Part shown: one piece after another, positions 12,774 to 22,718 of the stretch | How the letters are laid out: every line of letters begins with the position of its first letter | Position numbering within the stretch: the first letter of the stretch is position 1 | NCBI RefSeq assembly: GCF_028858725.1 | Contig: NC_084759.1 | Location: 140,286,671 to 140,350,670 of the forward strand | Source of the DNA: Colius striatus | Lineage: Eukaryota > Chordata > Aves > Coliiformes > Coliidae | Length of the DNA: 64,000 bases | Direction: 5' to 3' | Notes under the pieces: model-generated | Told to the model about the DNA's origin: nothing | Databases searched by the model: none | What the model saw: only the letters and a program-made list of their open reading frames with translations | Made by a program: the position numbers and the translations under genes

Positions 12774-13375
12774 TGTCCTGGTTTCACCTGGGATAGCGTT
12801 GAGGTTTTTTTTCCTAATAAATGGTACGGGGCTGTTTTGGATTTGTTCTGAAAACAGTGTTGACAATACAGGGATGTTTTGGCTATTTCTGAACAGTGCT
12901 TGCACAGCATCAAGGCCTTTTCTGCTTCTCATCATGCTCTGCCAGCAAGAAGACTGGAGGAGGGGCACAAGAAGCTGGAAGGAAGCACAGCCAGGACAGC
13001 TGACTCGAACTAGCCAGAGGGCTATTCTGTGCCACAGAATGTCATGCCCAGCATATAAACTGTGGAGGGGCAAATTACTATTCAGCAATCGATCAACAGA
13101 TGGTGAGTAATTGGATTGTCCATCACACAGTTTTATTATAGGGTTTTATTTATCTAATTTTTTTTAAAGTTCCTTTTCATTACAATTATTCTTATATTTT
13201 AAAAGTAGTATCATCATTATATTTAATTTTATGATTAGTTATTAATGAGTTACTAAATTGCTCTTATTTCAAGCCACGAGTTCCACTTTTTTTCCCTGAT
13301 TCCCCTGATCCCACGGCGGGAGTGATGGGGGCAGTGAGCAAGTGGCTACTTTCTGCCTGGGGTTAAGCTACGACG
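12774..13375 (+). mobile_element. Solo LTR upstream of AKR1B (ERVK-like family)
   Basis: Begins TGTCCTGGTTTCACCTGGGA and ends GGGGTTAAGCTACGACG, matching the start and end of a common avian LTR family as I remember it (usual end ACGACA, here mutated). Flanks CAAGT (12769-12773) and CAAGC (13376-13380) are a likely target duplication with one substitution. It has a TATA box (13054-13059) on the + strand and a strong GTGAGT splice donor at 13103. No internal viral genes remain. It ends about 270 bp before the AKR1B start codon, in the same orientation. Confidence 0.8.
13054..13059 (+). promoter_or_regulatory. TATA box of the solo LTR
   Basis: TATAAA within GCATATAAACTGTGG, at the place where this LTR family carries its core promoter. 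Transcription would be expected to begin about 13083-13087, roughly 560 bp before the AKR1B AUG. Confidence 0.6.
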
Positions 13376-13521
13376 CAAGCTCATCACTAACGCACTTGCT
13401 TTTAGTTTGTTCAGTGCAAAGCCAACCAAACAAAAACCAGACTCTTTTAAGCATTAGGTTTCTGTAGTCGAACAAGATCTTAAAATCACGAACAACTCGT
13501 GCCTCGCATCTGAAGAAACCC

Positions 13522-13554
13522 CGGAGGCGGGACTGGGAGGGGAAAGGGGCGGGC
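13522..13554 (+). promoter_or_regulatory. GC boxes (Sp1-type) upstream of AKR1B
   Basis: GGAGGCGGGAC around 13523-13533 and GGGGCGGGC at 13546-13554 are Sp1/KLF-like GC boxes 30-60 bp upstream of a TATA-like element. Inferred from consensus only. Confidence 0.5.
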
Positions 13555-13580
13555 TCGGGTCGAACCGGGGCTGCCCCGCG

Positions 13581-13588
13581 TATTAAAG
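13581..13588 (+). promoter_or_regulatory. AKR1B10: TATA-like element TATTAAAG of AKR1B
   Basis: TATTAAAG lies 65 bp upstream of the AUG and just downstream of the GC boxes, so transcription could start near 13610 with a short leader of about 35 nt. Confidence 0.5.
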
Positions 13589-13645
13589 CGGCTTAAGTTC
13601 GCGGCGGGAACGGACGGACAGACGGACACATACACGGCAGACGTC

Positions 13646-13714
13646 ATGGCGAGCCCCTGCATGGAGCTGAGCAACAAGATGAAGATGCCTGTCGTGGGAC
13701 TGGGCACTTGGCAG
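13646..13714 (+). CDS. AKR1B10: AKR1B exon 1 (coding part)
   Basis: 23 codons encoding [11 protein letters not shown]...GLGTWQ, the first beta strands and the GTW motif of the cofactor site. Ends in phase 0 at CAG before GTACCA. Confidence 0.92.
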
Positions 13715-16700
13715 GTACCAGGGCGGGCAGGAGAATGCGGGTCCGGCGAAAGCTGCCAAATTGAAAACGCACACACGCACAAAAAGCCCTCAGAATAGTG
13801 GCCAAACCCGGAGCTCCCGCGGTGCTGTGTGGGCTGCTACGGAGCCCGTCCTGCGTGGGGTCTGAGCCGTGGAGGGAGACTCTGTCTCGCCGGCCGCCCG
13901 CGGTCGCGGCCGCTTATGTAACCGGGCGGGCTGCCAGGCGCGGCGGGGCGGGGGCAAGAGCAGGGCGCGGCAGCAGACGTCAAAACCAGAAAGGCAAAGT
14001 GAAAAGTATCGGCTGAAGAAGGGGAGGGAACGTAAAAAAGGAGGTGGGGAGACACCAAACCAGAGGAGAGGAAGCAAGAGAACAACGGAAAAGAACCAAC
14101 AGTGGGCTGCGAGAGGCCGCCTGGGTAGCTTAGTGCCTGCAGCTCGCAGCGCTCGAGCGGGCGACGCGAACCGCTCTCGTGGAGAAGGGTCTGGGGAAGG
14201 GAAGGTGGCGAAACTACATGGGCAACATTGAGAGCGGTTAAAGGGAAATTATACTGAACACTATGCTGCTGGAAATGGCAGGGCTAAAATGTCTCAAAGA
14301 AACAAACTCCTTTCTACTCTGTTCCCTTTCCCTACAAAAATGCTGTTTGCCTGGAAAGTTGAAACTCCGTTTAAATGCAGGTGTTAAGAAAACTCCAGTA
14401 GCAATTTGGAAACTGGGGGACTTTGTGCAGCTATTGCAGCAGTGACAACTGGCCAAAGGCCATGGAAGAGCTCATGCTTTGGTTGTGGTTGCTTTCAGGC
14501 TCCTCCAGGAAAGGTGGGAGAAGCAGTGAAGTATGCTATTGATATAGGCTACCGCCACTTTGACTGTGCCCATCTCTACCGGAATGAAAATGAAATAGGG
14601 AATGCAATCCAGCAGAAGATCAAGGAGGGGGCTGTGAAACGCGAAGACCTCTTCATTGTCACTAAGGTACAAGGATGCAGGATTATTTGGGCATTTAGCT
14701 TTTCTCAGAGACAGACCTGTGTTCCATCTGTAATTTATGGACCTGTTGTCTCCTCTGGTATTCACTTCACATTTTTCTTGTTGTGTGCTATAAATTCCTT
14801 TCTTTATTTGCTCAGTTTGGACTGAGCTTTATCAGGACAACTTAGGAAAGATAGTCTGGCTGTTGCCAATCTAAGAATTTCTTTGCATCTCTTAAGTCAA
14901 TTATATTGAGAGCTCATTTGTATGGCCCTTAGGAAGACCAGGAAAAAAGACAAGTCTGAATTCAAAGGTGCCGTGCTACTTACTGGTATGCAAGACATTT
15001 GAAAATGGTGTCATGAATAAAATGTAAGCTTGAAAGGGAATAGAAATCAAAGTATGAAACTTCAATCTGGAACTTTTTACATCTATTTATTCCATATCTT
15101 GATTTCATCCAGTTGCTTCAGCAATGCATTTTAGCAAAAAGTAAAAACTAAAAAACTTATGACTTGGAATGTTCACCAAACACTCCAGAAACACTTGGAG
15201 TATTCACCAAAACCAGAAAACAGTGGGTATAACTAAGCTTTTCCACATACAGGTTTGGGGTTTTTTTTTTTAAATTAAAAAAGGGTAAGCTTTCGTTTGA
15301 ATAATACTTCAAAGTTTTTCTATTTAAATGACTTGAATTTTCATTTAAACAAGTTAACTAGAATTGACAACAGTTCTCACTGTGGCCAGTTAAAAAGGAC
15401 AGGAGGAGTGTAGCTATGAGCTGCTCAAAACTCAAAATTTAGGCTGAAAAAAAAAATCTGACACTGGCAACTTTCCTATGTCAGATACACCTGGCAGAGT
15501 GTTACATTTACTTCTGAGAATCTCTTTTCATAAGGAGGAATACTGACTATTCACCACCTGTGACTGATTCCCTTATTTGTGATATGTTAGTCCTGTCTTA
15601 GTATTAAAATATTAGCATGCTTGTCTTCAGTGTCCACTGTGTAGGTAAGGAGGAAGTGCTTCTTCCAGACCACCAAGAGAGAAGCTTCTGTCCCCTGAAT
15701 TGGACTGTGGGAGCTGAAGAGTCATGGTCAGGCTTGATTTCTTCCCACAGTTGTGGAACACATTTCACGAGAGGTCGTTGGTTAAGGTAGCATGCAAAAA
15801 GAGCCTTGATGCACTGCAACTGGACTACTTTGACCTCTACTTGATGCACTTCCCTATGGGATTTAAGGTAATCCTGCTCTACATTCCTCTTTTCCTCACC
15901 TGGTTAGAAACATGGTGCATTTCCTCATCCATGCTGTAACTATCTTCATTATGCAGCTGGGATATGCTGTAGTTCAAGTGGCTCCTCTCTGAACCTGAGC
16001 GTGGTATGTTTTAGCACATGAGTGTGGCTTTCCAAGCTGCTTGGGTCTTCAGGGGAACTATAAACAACACAGAATGGTGCTGTCTGGGATTGTGGCCTTT
16101 TGCTGGGCTGGTACAGTGTGGCTATCTCAGGTTTTGGAGATGTTGGCTTGATCTGGAGTGAGTAATAGTGAAAAGTGAAGCACAACACAGAAGAACATGC
16201 TGCTTTTTTCTCCAGTCTATACTTCTGTAAAAGAAACACACTCTTAGAAATAAAGGTAGGGGAGTGTCTGTTTCCTTCTGTCTAGATCTGCTTAAGTTAC
16301 ATAACTACTACTAATCCCCACTCATCTTATGCAGGATTGACTTGTAGAAAAATGGCCCTCATCCAAAAGAGAATATTAACAAACATGCATAATTTTTCAG
16401 TTATGCAACATGTTTAAATAACTTGGTAACTTACTGCCAATAAATCTAGTCATAAGCACTAGAAAAAAGTAGGAAATGCAACACTTAAAAGTCTATATAT
16501 GATCTGCCTTAAAATAACAGGCTGGTGAAGAACTAAATCCTGTGGATGACAAGGGCATGAGTATCCCCAGTGATACTGATTTTCTGGACACTTGGGAGGT
16601 AAGTTAGTGTTTACTCTTTAGCGCAGGTGTCAGCACAAAAAGTGGAGCAGAGATCTGTGTGAAGGATGAAATTAAGGGGTAATTTGGGATACAGAGTATA

Positions 16701-19700
16701 GTCACACAAAATTGTATTTCATGACCAGAATGAGAGCTGCTGCTGCCACCTCTTGTTTTGGGGAGCAAGAGGGGTATGTGTTTACTAAGATTAAAGAGGA
16801 GGAAGCTATCAGCAGTGTAGATGCTGTCACTAAAATAATATTTGAATACACAGAATAGTAGAACTGAAGCATAGATTAATCCAGGTGTGGCTGTTAATTT
16901 ACTGGGTTAATTTAATGGTGTGGGAATTCTCACAATTTTCAGAGTTGAGCATCAGCATTTCAGGCTGTCCTTCAGTCCTCCTACTAAAATGATTCAGGGT
17001 GTACTCCTGATGCTTGAACCTCTGTTATACTGCAGCTCTGGGAATTAATAGTTTTCTCTATAATAGCAGATTACAGTTGCAGGAAAGTGTGTTGAGGTAA
17101 CTGAGTTTAGGTTATCATCCTTCCTGCTGTGTTCTGCCAGCTCAGAGATAATGTACAGGCAGGGTAGAAGGTGGAGAGGTCTTCCTTGCTTTTTTAGCTC
17201 TGGTAAAATGACCTCCAAAATGCCAAAGCAAAAGAATTTTATTTCCTTCTACAAAAAGATTGACCTTGCCATTCTTCTTGTATTACTTTCCCCCTTGCAA
17301 CTGGACATAAAGCATGTAGATAATACAAGTTGCAAATATTTTATTATTATTACTATTATTGAGATACTGTTATTTAATCTAGGATGAGTTGTTTGTTGGT
17401 TTCTCATCAGGGAAATAAAATTGCATAGTTGACAGTAGTACCACCTCATAAAATGCATTTGTTGCCCTTACTCATTAGGCCATGGAAGAGCTGGTGGACT
17501 GTGGTCTGGTAAAAGCCATTGGTGTCTCCAACTTTAACCATGAGCAAATTGAAAGGGTCTTGAACAAGCCAGGACTGAAATATAAGCCAGTAAACAACCA
17601 GGTAAGATGTTTATTTCCATTGATGTCAATTAACCTTGGAATATTCCTAAACATATTCTTGTTACACTCCAGCTCTAGAATTGACTTCTGCCGTGACTTT
17701 TAAATAATTTCGGAAAACATTAGGTATCTCTAGTTGTCTGAAAGACCCTTCAAGAGTTAATGCTGCCTGCAATAGGCAAGGCTTTGGTATGGTGTTGGTC
17801 TTGATGGTTTTTAGCTGACAGGGATCTCAACAGAAAAAAAATTCATGGACTCCTGTGTATATCACACAGTGGAGATTTGAGAGCAATATCATACAAAACT
17901 ATGGACTATACATACCAGAGTAATATGAAACGGATGAGAAGATGTCATTATTAGACATTGAAAAACAGTGAAAATATTCATTACCTTGTATAGGACTTTG
18001 CAACTTTTGGCTTCACACACTTTCACACTCCCAATTACTACTTGGACTTGTATGTCACAGCCCTGTTTGCCACAGGCTCATTTCTGCCAACACTGGGATA
18101 ACCTGAAAAATCCCTACTACAAGTTACTGAATGCATGGGATAATACAGGAATGTACTAACTCATTCACTGGACTTAGTTACTTTTGAACATAAAAATAAA
18201 CCATTTCACTGAACTTCATTATAAAAGAAAGAGTTGAAGTGTACAATTATGTAACAAATTCTCGACACATACCTCATGAATGAAATCACAGGACAGCAGG
18301 GTCAATGGGACCTTATGACTTTCTTCCATACGCAACTTCTTTGCACTTGGCTGAGGGTGCTGAATGTCCATCTCTGCTAGCTTTACAATATCCAGGAAAA
18401 TCCCCACACTAGGTTTCTGCAGGCAGAGTGCTGCCTGTGCTGCAGTGCTGGGCTTAAAGCTAGTGTGTGCACCAGCCAGGCTTAGCACAAAGAGGACATA
18501 GGACTTGCAAAGATTTTATTGAGGGTTATAAAGTTCAGGTAGGGATGGACGCAACTACTGCCCATACTAAAAGCTGCTCCAACTTCAACAGTTTGAAGAT
18601 CTTCAGGCATTGACTCCAGTTTGCATCTCCATGGGTGCATCTGTACTACACACTGCTACAATACTTGCCTAAACTAGCTCAGGTCCAAATAAACGACACA
18701 AATTTAATATCAGCATGCATGCCTGGTAGCAAAGCTGTAGCATTTAGAAGCAGCCAGGCATGTGCATGGTGCCACGTTATGCAGTGCAGACATAGCCCTA
18801 AGGTCATACTATGGCTTTTGGTAAGTTGAGCAGCATCCTTGTATAGGCTCATGATGTTTTCAGTCTCGTCCAAATGGCTGATGGCAACATGATCTGCACT
18901 AAGCTAGGGAAGTATATCTCCCCAGGCTTCTTCTGGAATCAGGGAGTTTCCTTGAGGAGAAGCTGAATGACTCTAAACTAACTTTGAGTGTTCTGAGCTG
19001 TCCTGCTGAAGATGCAATCCTGCCCTGCAGTAGTCCAGGAAGACTGATATCCCGGATTCCTCATACAGAGAGCACTTTCACTCTTACCATCTATTTCTCA
19101 GTATCTTTGTGTAATACATGAGGAAGCCCTATTCTTTGTGCTAGGCCTCTAGATAGTGCTGTGACATGAGTGACTTTTTAGCCATGGTTTTAGGAGTCTT
19201 CCCTTTGCATTTGCTGTGATCTAAGAGGAATTAAAATGTTATGCTCTGTAGCCCAATGCAATTTGCCTCTGTACCAACCACTGTGTTTGTGTGCTTGCAG
19301 GTTGAATGTCATCCGTACTTAACACAGGAAAAGTTGATCAAGTATTGCCAATCAAAAGGGATTGCTGTGACTGCATACAGCCCCCTTGGCTCTCCTAACC
19401 GCCCATGGTAAAAGCATTTCCACCTTTCTGTATACAAAGCAATGCATTTGAAACTTAAATCTTTGAGACAAATAATGTAAACCAGACAGTTATTATGAGA
19501 AAAGTGCTGTTATTTTATTGCAGATCTAGAAGTCCATTCCAACCCCTACCATTCTGTGATTATTTCACACAAAATGTCAGGCTTCCTGCAAGGAAACTAG
19601 TATCTTTCTACCATCAATATCCTGGCTTTTGTTTTTAATAGGGCCAAGCCAGAGGAACCTAGGCTGCTAGACGATCCCAAGATTAAAGAGATTGCAGCTA

Positions 19701-22265
19701 GCCATCACAAAACCCCTGCCCAGGTAAGTGGGGTTATCAGGGAAAACTATTTTTCCTTCTCAGATATTTTTACAGGCTGATGGTCAGCCTTAGCAGATGC
19801 TGCCATATCTAGAGACAACAGTATCATGATGCTGAACTGCACGACAATCTTCACGCTACTCCAGTTCTTATCAGTGTGCATATGAATTAACAGGTAGTTT
19901 CTAAGAAGTCTTGAGTGCTGAGCTTTCAGAGAGGCTGATCAGCAGCTGTATGTGCTTATCTCTGGTGTTCCCCTTCCTAGATTTCCTCTGCTCCTAGAGA
20001 GAAATGATTGCTCCCAGAGAACCCCTTTCCTGTGAGATTTAATTACAAATCATCAAGCCAACTTCTTAATCTTTTAATTGGCTAAATTAGCTAAGTTAAT
20101 CTTCAGATTAAATCCTATCATTTGTGGACTTATTTGATTGCTCTCTCTTTGCTCATGTTCACAAAGAATCATTGAAAGCTGCTTGATTATTCAAGATGCT
20201 GCTTTTCTCTGTTATAGTCACACAAATGAGTTCTTGCTCAGGGTATGCAGAAACTGCACTTCCAACAAGTCTATGTGTTCACAAGCAATCAGCCACAGAC
20301 AGATTAAGACATGCAGAGTAGGACAAAAAAAGTCCTCTTTTGAAGAGGGAAATCTTTTCTAAAGAAAAGCATCTATAAATTTTAAGGACTTAGAAAGCTT
20401 AACCTAGTTGTCTGTGAGCCCAAAATAATCTGCAGTGTTGTTAAGCTCATGTGGTCTGAGTACCCATATAATGCAAGAGAAAAGCATCACCATTCTCCTC
20501 ACACACCACTCACCCCAAAAAACCAAAAACAAATCCTAGAGAAGACATGATGTAGAAACAACATATGCCAGAAACAATTATAGTTAGTTTGTAGATTGCA
20601 AGAAAATACTGTCACATCAAATTCCTGTGTACAAACTGGTAGGGTCTTCCAAAGAGTGAATATCATTGTAGAAAAATAAACTTATTTGTGCATGAATAAT
20701 CAAAAAAAAAAGGTAAGAAAGAACATAAAATGCATTTGCATATGTTTCTTGGTACCCCTGTATTCATACTCCTCCTTGCCCTTTCCTAGGTTCTGATCCG
20801 CTTTCTTATCCAAAGAGATATGAGTGTCGTTCCCAAGTCTGACAAACCACAGCGTATTCAAGAGAACATCAAGGTAAAGTTTCCATTGAGACTGCTACTA
20901 CCGTTGACAGGATAGGCTCTCACGTCCAAATCTCCTCCATGTTTCCAAGCTGCACCCAAGAGGCATTGTAAGGGAAGCACAGAGACTGGAGCTCAGCCCT
21001 ACCTAACCATCTGCACTTTTCCTCAGGGAAAAAGCATTTTATTCTGGACAGAAGAGAAATGGGTTACACCAGGGTGGTCTGAGCTCTGCTGCACTGGAAA
21101 GGGAGTCCACTTACTTCACTTGCCCTCTGCAAAAGGCTTAATGAGCGCCTTTCTAGGGTGTAAGGGAAACAAGTGTAAACTCTAGACTCATTACAGTCTC
21201 ACTTTGAGGCTGTGGTTCCCTTTGGAAGAGAGATTCATGTGAATGTTTGCTCATAAGGCCTGGCATCTTAGATGATAAATCTGTGTTACTTTCAGTTCAT
21301 GCTGCTCCATTTTGGACTTATGGTCCCTATGAGCCACCAGAAAGAATTCTTAGATGATTGTGAGACATCTCCTTGAATTTGTTACCCAGTAGTATTTGTT
21401 ACTCTGTAGTAGCAGAAATATTTACTGCTAGTTCCAATACTGATGACACCTCAAGTAATGCATTCTTTGCACCTTACATTTTCTATCTGCACATTACAAC
21501 ACCAACTACAGTGGTGTTTGCATTCAGCCACCCAGAACTGTAAGACAGTGCTATGAAGCACCTCAGAGGAAAAAAGGACTACTTTGAGTAAAGGGGAAAT
21601 AGTTATTTGGCTGAGAAATAAGAGAATTTCTTAACTGTGCTTAGTGTGGATGTGGTATGTTCCTACCTCAAGTCACAAATGCATGACTATATGGTTTTTC
21701 AAGGTCCCTCTGTGATTCTGTGAAGCACCCTTAGTAGCCAATTACTTGTGAACCTAAGTAAAAGGGCTTTTTTTTTTTTCTTTTTTTCCTCCTGCTAGGT
21801 GTTTGACTTTGAACTGTCTAAAAAGGAGATGGATGTCATCAGCAGCCTAAACAGGAATTGGAGGGCAATTGCAGTGCTCCAGTATGTTCCTTATTATCCT
21901 TATGATCCACTAGGCCAACTCAATCTATATTTTCATCCCCCATATCTTGAAAACATACATGACCAGGGAGAGCTCATATTTTTTACACCCTGGACCTCGG
22001 CTAGTAAGACATGGCCTAAAACTGACATCTGGAGGGAGATTCATTCAAAGCATTCCCTTCAGCATCTTAGTGTTGCATGTGCTGGCTCACAAGCCTGTGT
22101 TCGAGTTAACAACAGCAGTAAAATTTGAGTACATTGACAGTGGGGGAGGGTGACTGCAATAGGGAAATGCTGCTGCAGATCCTTTATAGGATATACAAAT
22201 AACTAATTCTTTCTCTTCTCAGAGCCGTCAATCACAAGGACTACCCATTCAAAGCAGAATATTAA
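13646..22265 (+). CDS. AKR1B10: AKR1B-family aldo-keto reductase (AKR1B10/AKR1B1-like), complete 10-exon gene
   Basis: NADPH-dependent cytosolic reductase of aldehydes and ketones (retinals, lipid aldehydes or sugars in relatives), folding as a TIM barrel. Ten exons (13646-13714, 14499-14666, 15751-15867, 16521-16598, 17479-17601, 19301-19407, 19642-19723, 20790-20873, 21799-21881, 22223-22265) join in one frame of 954 nt: 317 residues plus stop, against 316 usual. Exon lengths match those I know for human AKR1B1, and all introns are GT-AG. Catalytic tetrad: Asp45 (in GYRHFDCAH), Tyr50, Lys79, His112 (in LYLMHFP). [20 protein letters not shown] and VVPKS motifs are present, as are Trp22 and the SPNRPW tryptophan. 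Oddities: His112 is followed by Phe where AKR1B enzymes usually have Trp, and both C-terminal redox cysteines are absent. The start codon lies in a good Kozak context (GTCATGG); a second Met at codon 6 is possible. The exact paralogue (AKR1B1, AKR1B10 or the bird AKR1B1L) cannot be fixed by eye; the NAEY-like ending (KAEY) favours AKR1B10. Confidence 0.95.
14499..14666 (+). CDS. AKR1B10: AKR1B exon 2
   Basis: 168 nt, 56 codons, phase 0 at both ends. It follows a TTTCAG acceptor and ends before GTACAAG. It carries three of the four catalytic residues: Asp45 and Tyr50 in [15 protein letters not shown], and Lys79 as the last codon (FIVTK). Confidence 0.95.
15751..15867 (+). CDS. AKR1B10: AKR1B exon 3
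   Basis: 117 nt, 39 codons, after a CTTCCCACAG acceptor. Encodes [12 protein letters not shown]...[16 protein letters not shown], with catalytic His112. The residue after the histidine is Phe rather than the usual Trp of the inhibitor-binding pocket. Confidence 0.95.
16521..16598 (+). CDS. AKR1B10: AKR1B exon 4
   Basis: 78 nt, 26 codons, [12 protein letters not shown]...FLDTWE, phase 0 throughout, donor GTAAGT. Confidence 0.93.
17479..17601 (+). CDS. AKR1B10: AKR1B exon 5
   Basis: 123 nt, 41 codons, [20 protein letters not shown]...PVNNQ. It contains the family signature GVSNF, whose Ser and Asn contact the nicotinamide carboxamide, and the Gln of the NQ|VECHP motif at its last codon. Confidence 0.95.
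19301..19407 (+). CDS. AKR1B10: AKR1B exon 6
   Basis: 107 nt, [15 protein letters not shown]...[13 protein letters not shown], ending in phase 2 inside the Trp codon (TG|G). The YSPLGS loop folds over the cofactor pyrophosphate. Confidence 0.95.
19523..19563 (+). mobile_element. Tiny CR1 3'-end relic in AKR1B intron 6
   Basis: GTCCATTCCAACCCCTACC followed by ATTCTGTGATT is the last ~40 bp of a CR1 element. It sits in the shortest but one coding-gap of the reductase gene without touching its splice sites. Confidence 0.7.
19642..19723 (+). CDS. AKR1B10: AKR1B exon 7
   Basis: 82 nt: one base completing the Trp codon, then [19 protein letters not shown]...KTPAQ. Donor GTAAGT. Intron 6 before it is only 234 bp. 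Confidence 0.95.
20790..20873 (+). CDS. AKR1B10: AKR1B exon 8
   Basis: 84 nt, 28 codons, [20 protein letters not shown]...ENIK. Holds the adenosine-2'-phosphate loop; Lys and Ser of PKS and the Arg of QRIQEN are kept, but the usual Val-Thr after PKS is Asp-Lys. Confidence 0.95.
21799..21881 (+). CDS. AKR1B10: AKR1B exon 9
   Basis: 83 nt, [20 protein letters not shown]...AVL plus two bases of the next codon, donor GTATGT. Contains NRNWR of the C-terminal lid; the cysteine usually two residues after NRNWR is Ile here. Reading continues open for about 80 codons into the intron, which is fortuitous. Confidence 0.93.
22223..22265 (+). CDS. AKR1B10: AKR1B exon 10 (terminal coding part)
   Basis: 43 nt: completes Gln, then [13 protein letters not shown] and TAA. 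HKDYPF is conserved in AKR1B1. The cysteine preceding it in human AKR1B1 is replaced. The acceptor is TTCTCAG; an alternative AG two bases later would break the frame. Confidence 0.93.
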
Positions 22266-22718
22266 TGCCAGTGGTTCATGCGACACCTCCATGTAACTCC
22301 TTCCACAATTGATATACTCTGTAGCTGGGTCTTGATTTCTTCTTTTGTACTTGCTAATGGTTACAAGCCATTAGTTGTCCTCCTTTTTTAGGAGGAGACT
22401 ACTAGATGGTATAAGAATGCATCAATAGGGATGGGTCTTTTGTAAAGATGGTTATCAGAAATCCAGTTTTCATCAGTAGTAAAAGGCAATGTCTCTCCAT
22501 TTCCTTTCTTCCTTGCCTTCCTTAAAGACATATTTAACAAAGTTCTGTTTACTTACATAATTTTTATATGTATTATTTCCAGTGCAGAAATTCATGCTGA
22601 CTCATGAACTGCTGAATGAGAATGCCCTCTGTAATTACTTTGGTTTTTGCATAGTTATGATTTTTATAGTATGATTCTTTAAATTTTGTATGAATAAAGT
22701 TTGTGTAACAAATCTTAA
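22266..22718 (+). other. AKR1B10: AKR1B 3' untranslated region
   Basis: AT-rich sequence from the stop codon to about 20 bp past the AATAAA at 22693. Length about 450 nt. The exact cleavage site is inferred. Confidence 0.7.
22693..22698 (+). terminator. AKR1B10: AKR1B polyadenylation signal AATAAA
   Basis: Canonical hexamer followed within 30 bp by a GT-rich stretch (GTTTGTGT), 430 bp after the stop codon. Confidence 0.75.

Larger units (their letters stand above)
13500..14215. promoter_or_regulatory. CpG-rich island over AKR1B promoter, exon 1 and early intron 1
   Basis: A sharp rise in G+C and in CpG density (CGGCGGGAACGGACGGACAG, GCGGCCGC-like stretches near 13896-13910) in otherwise AT-rich DNA. 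It spans the presumed transcription start and first exon of the reductase gene, as expected for a constitutive vertebrate promoter. Limits are by eye. Confidence 0.75.

Noticed and set aside
14406-14825. 139-codon ORF as a distinct protein
   Set aside because: It is AKR1B exon 2 with fortuitous open intronic sequence on both sides.
18219-18488. 89-codon minus-strand ORF in AKR1B intron 5 as an antisense gene
   Set aside because: Isolated frame without promoter, splice or family evidence.
21696-21730. Possible CR1 tail fragment (CTCTGTGATTCTGTGAA)
   Set aside because: Only about 25 bp of similarity, too short to call.
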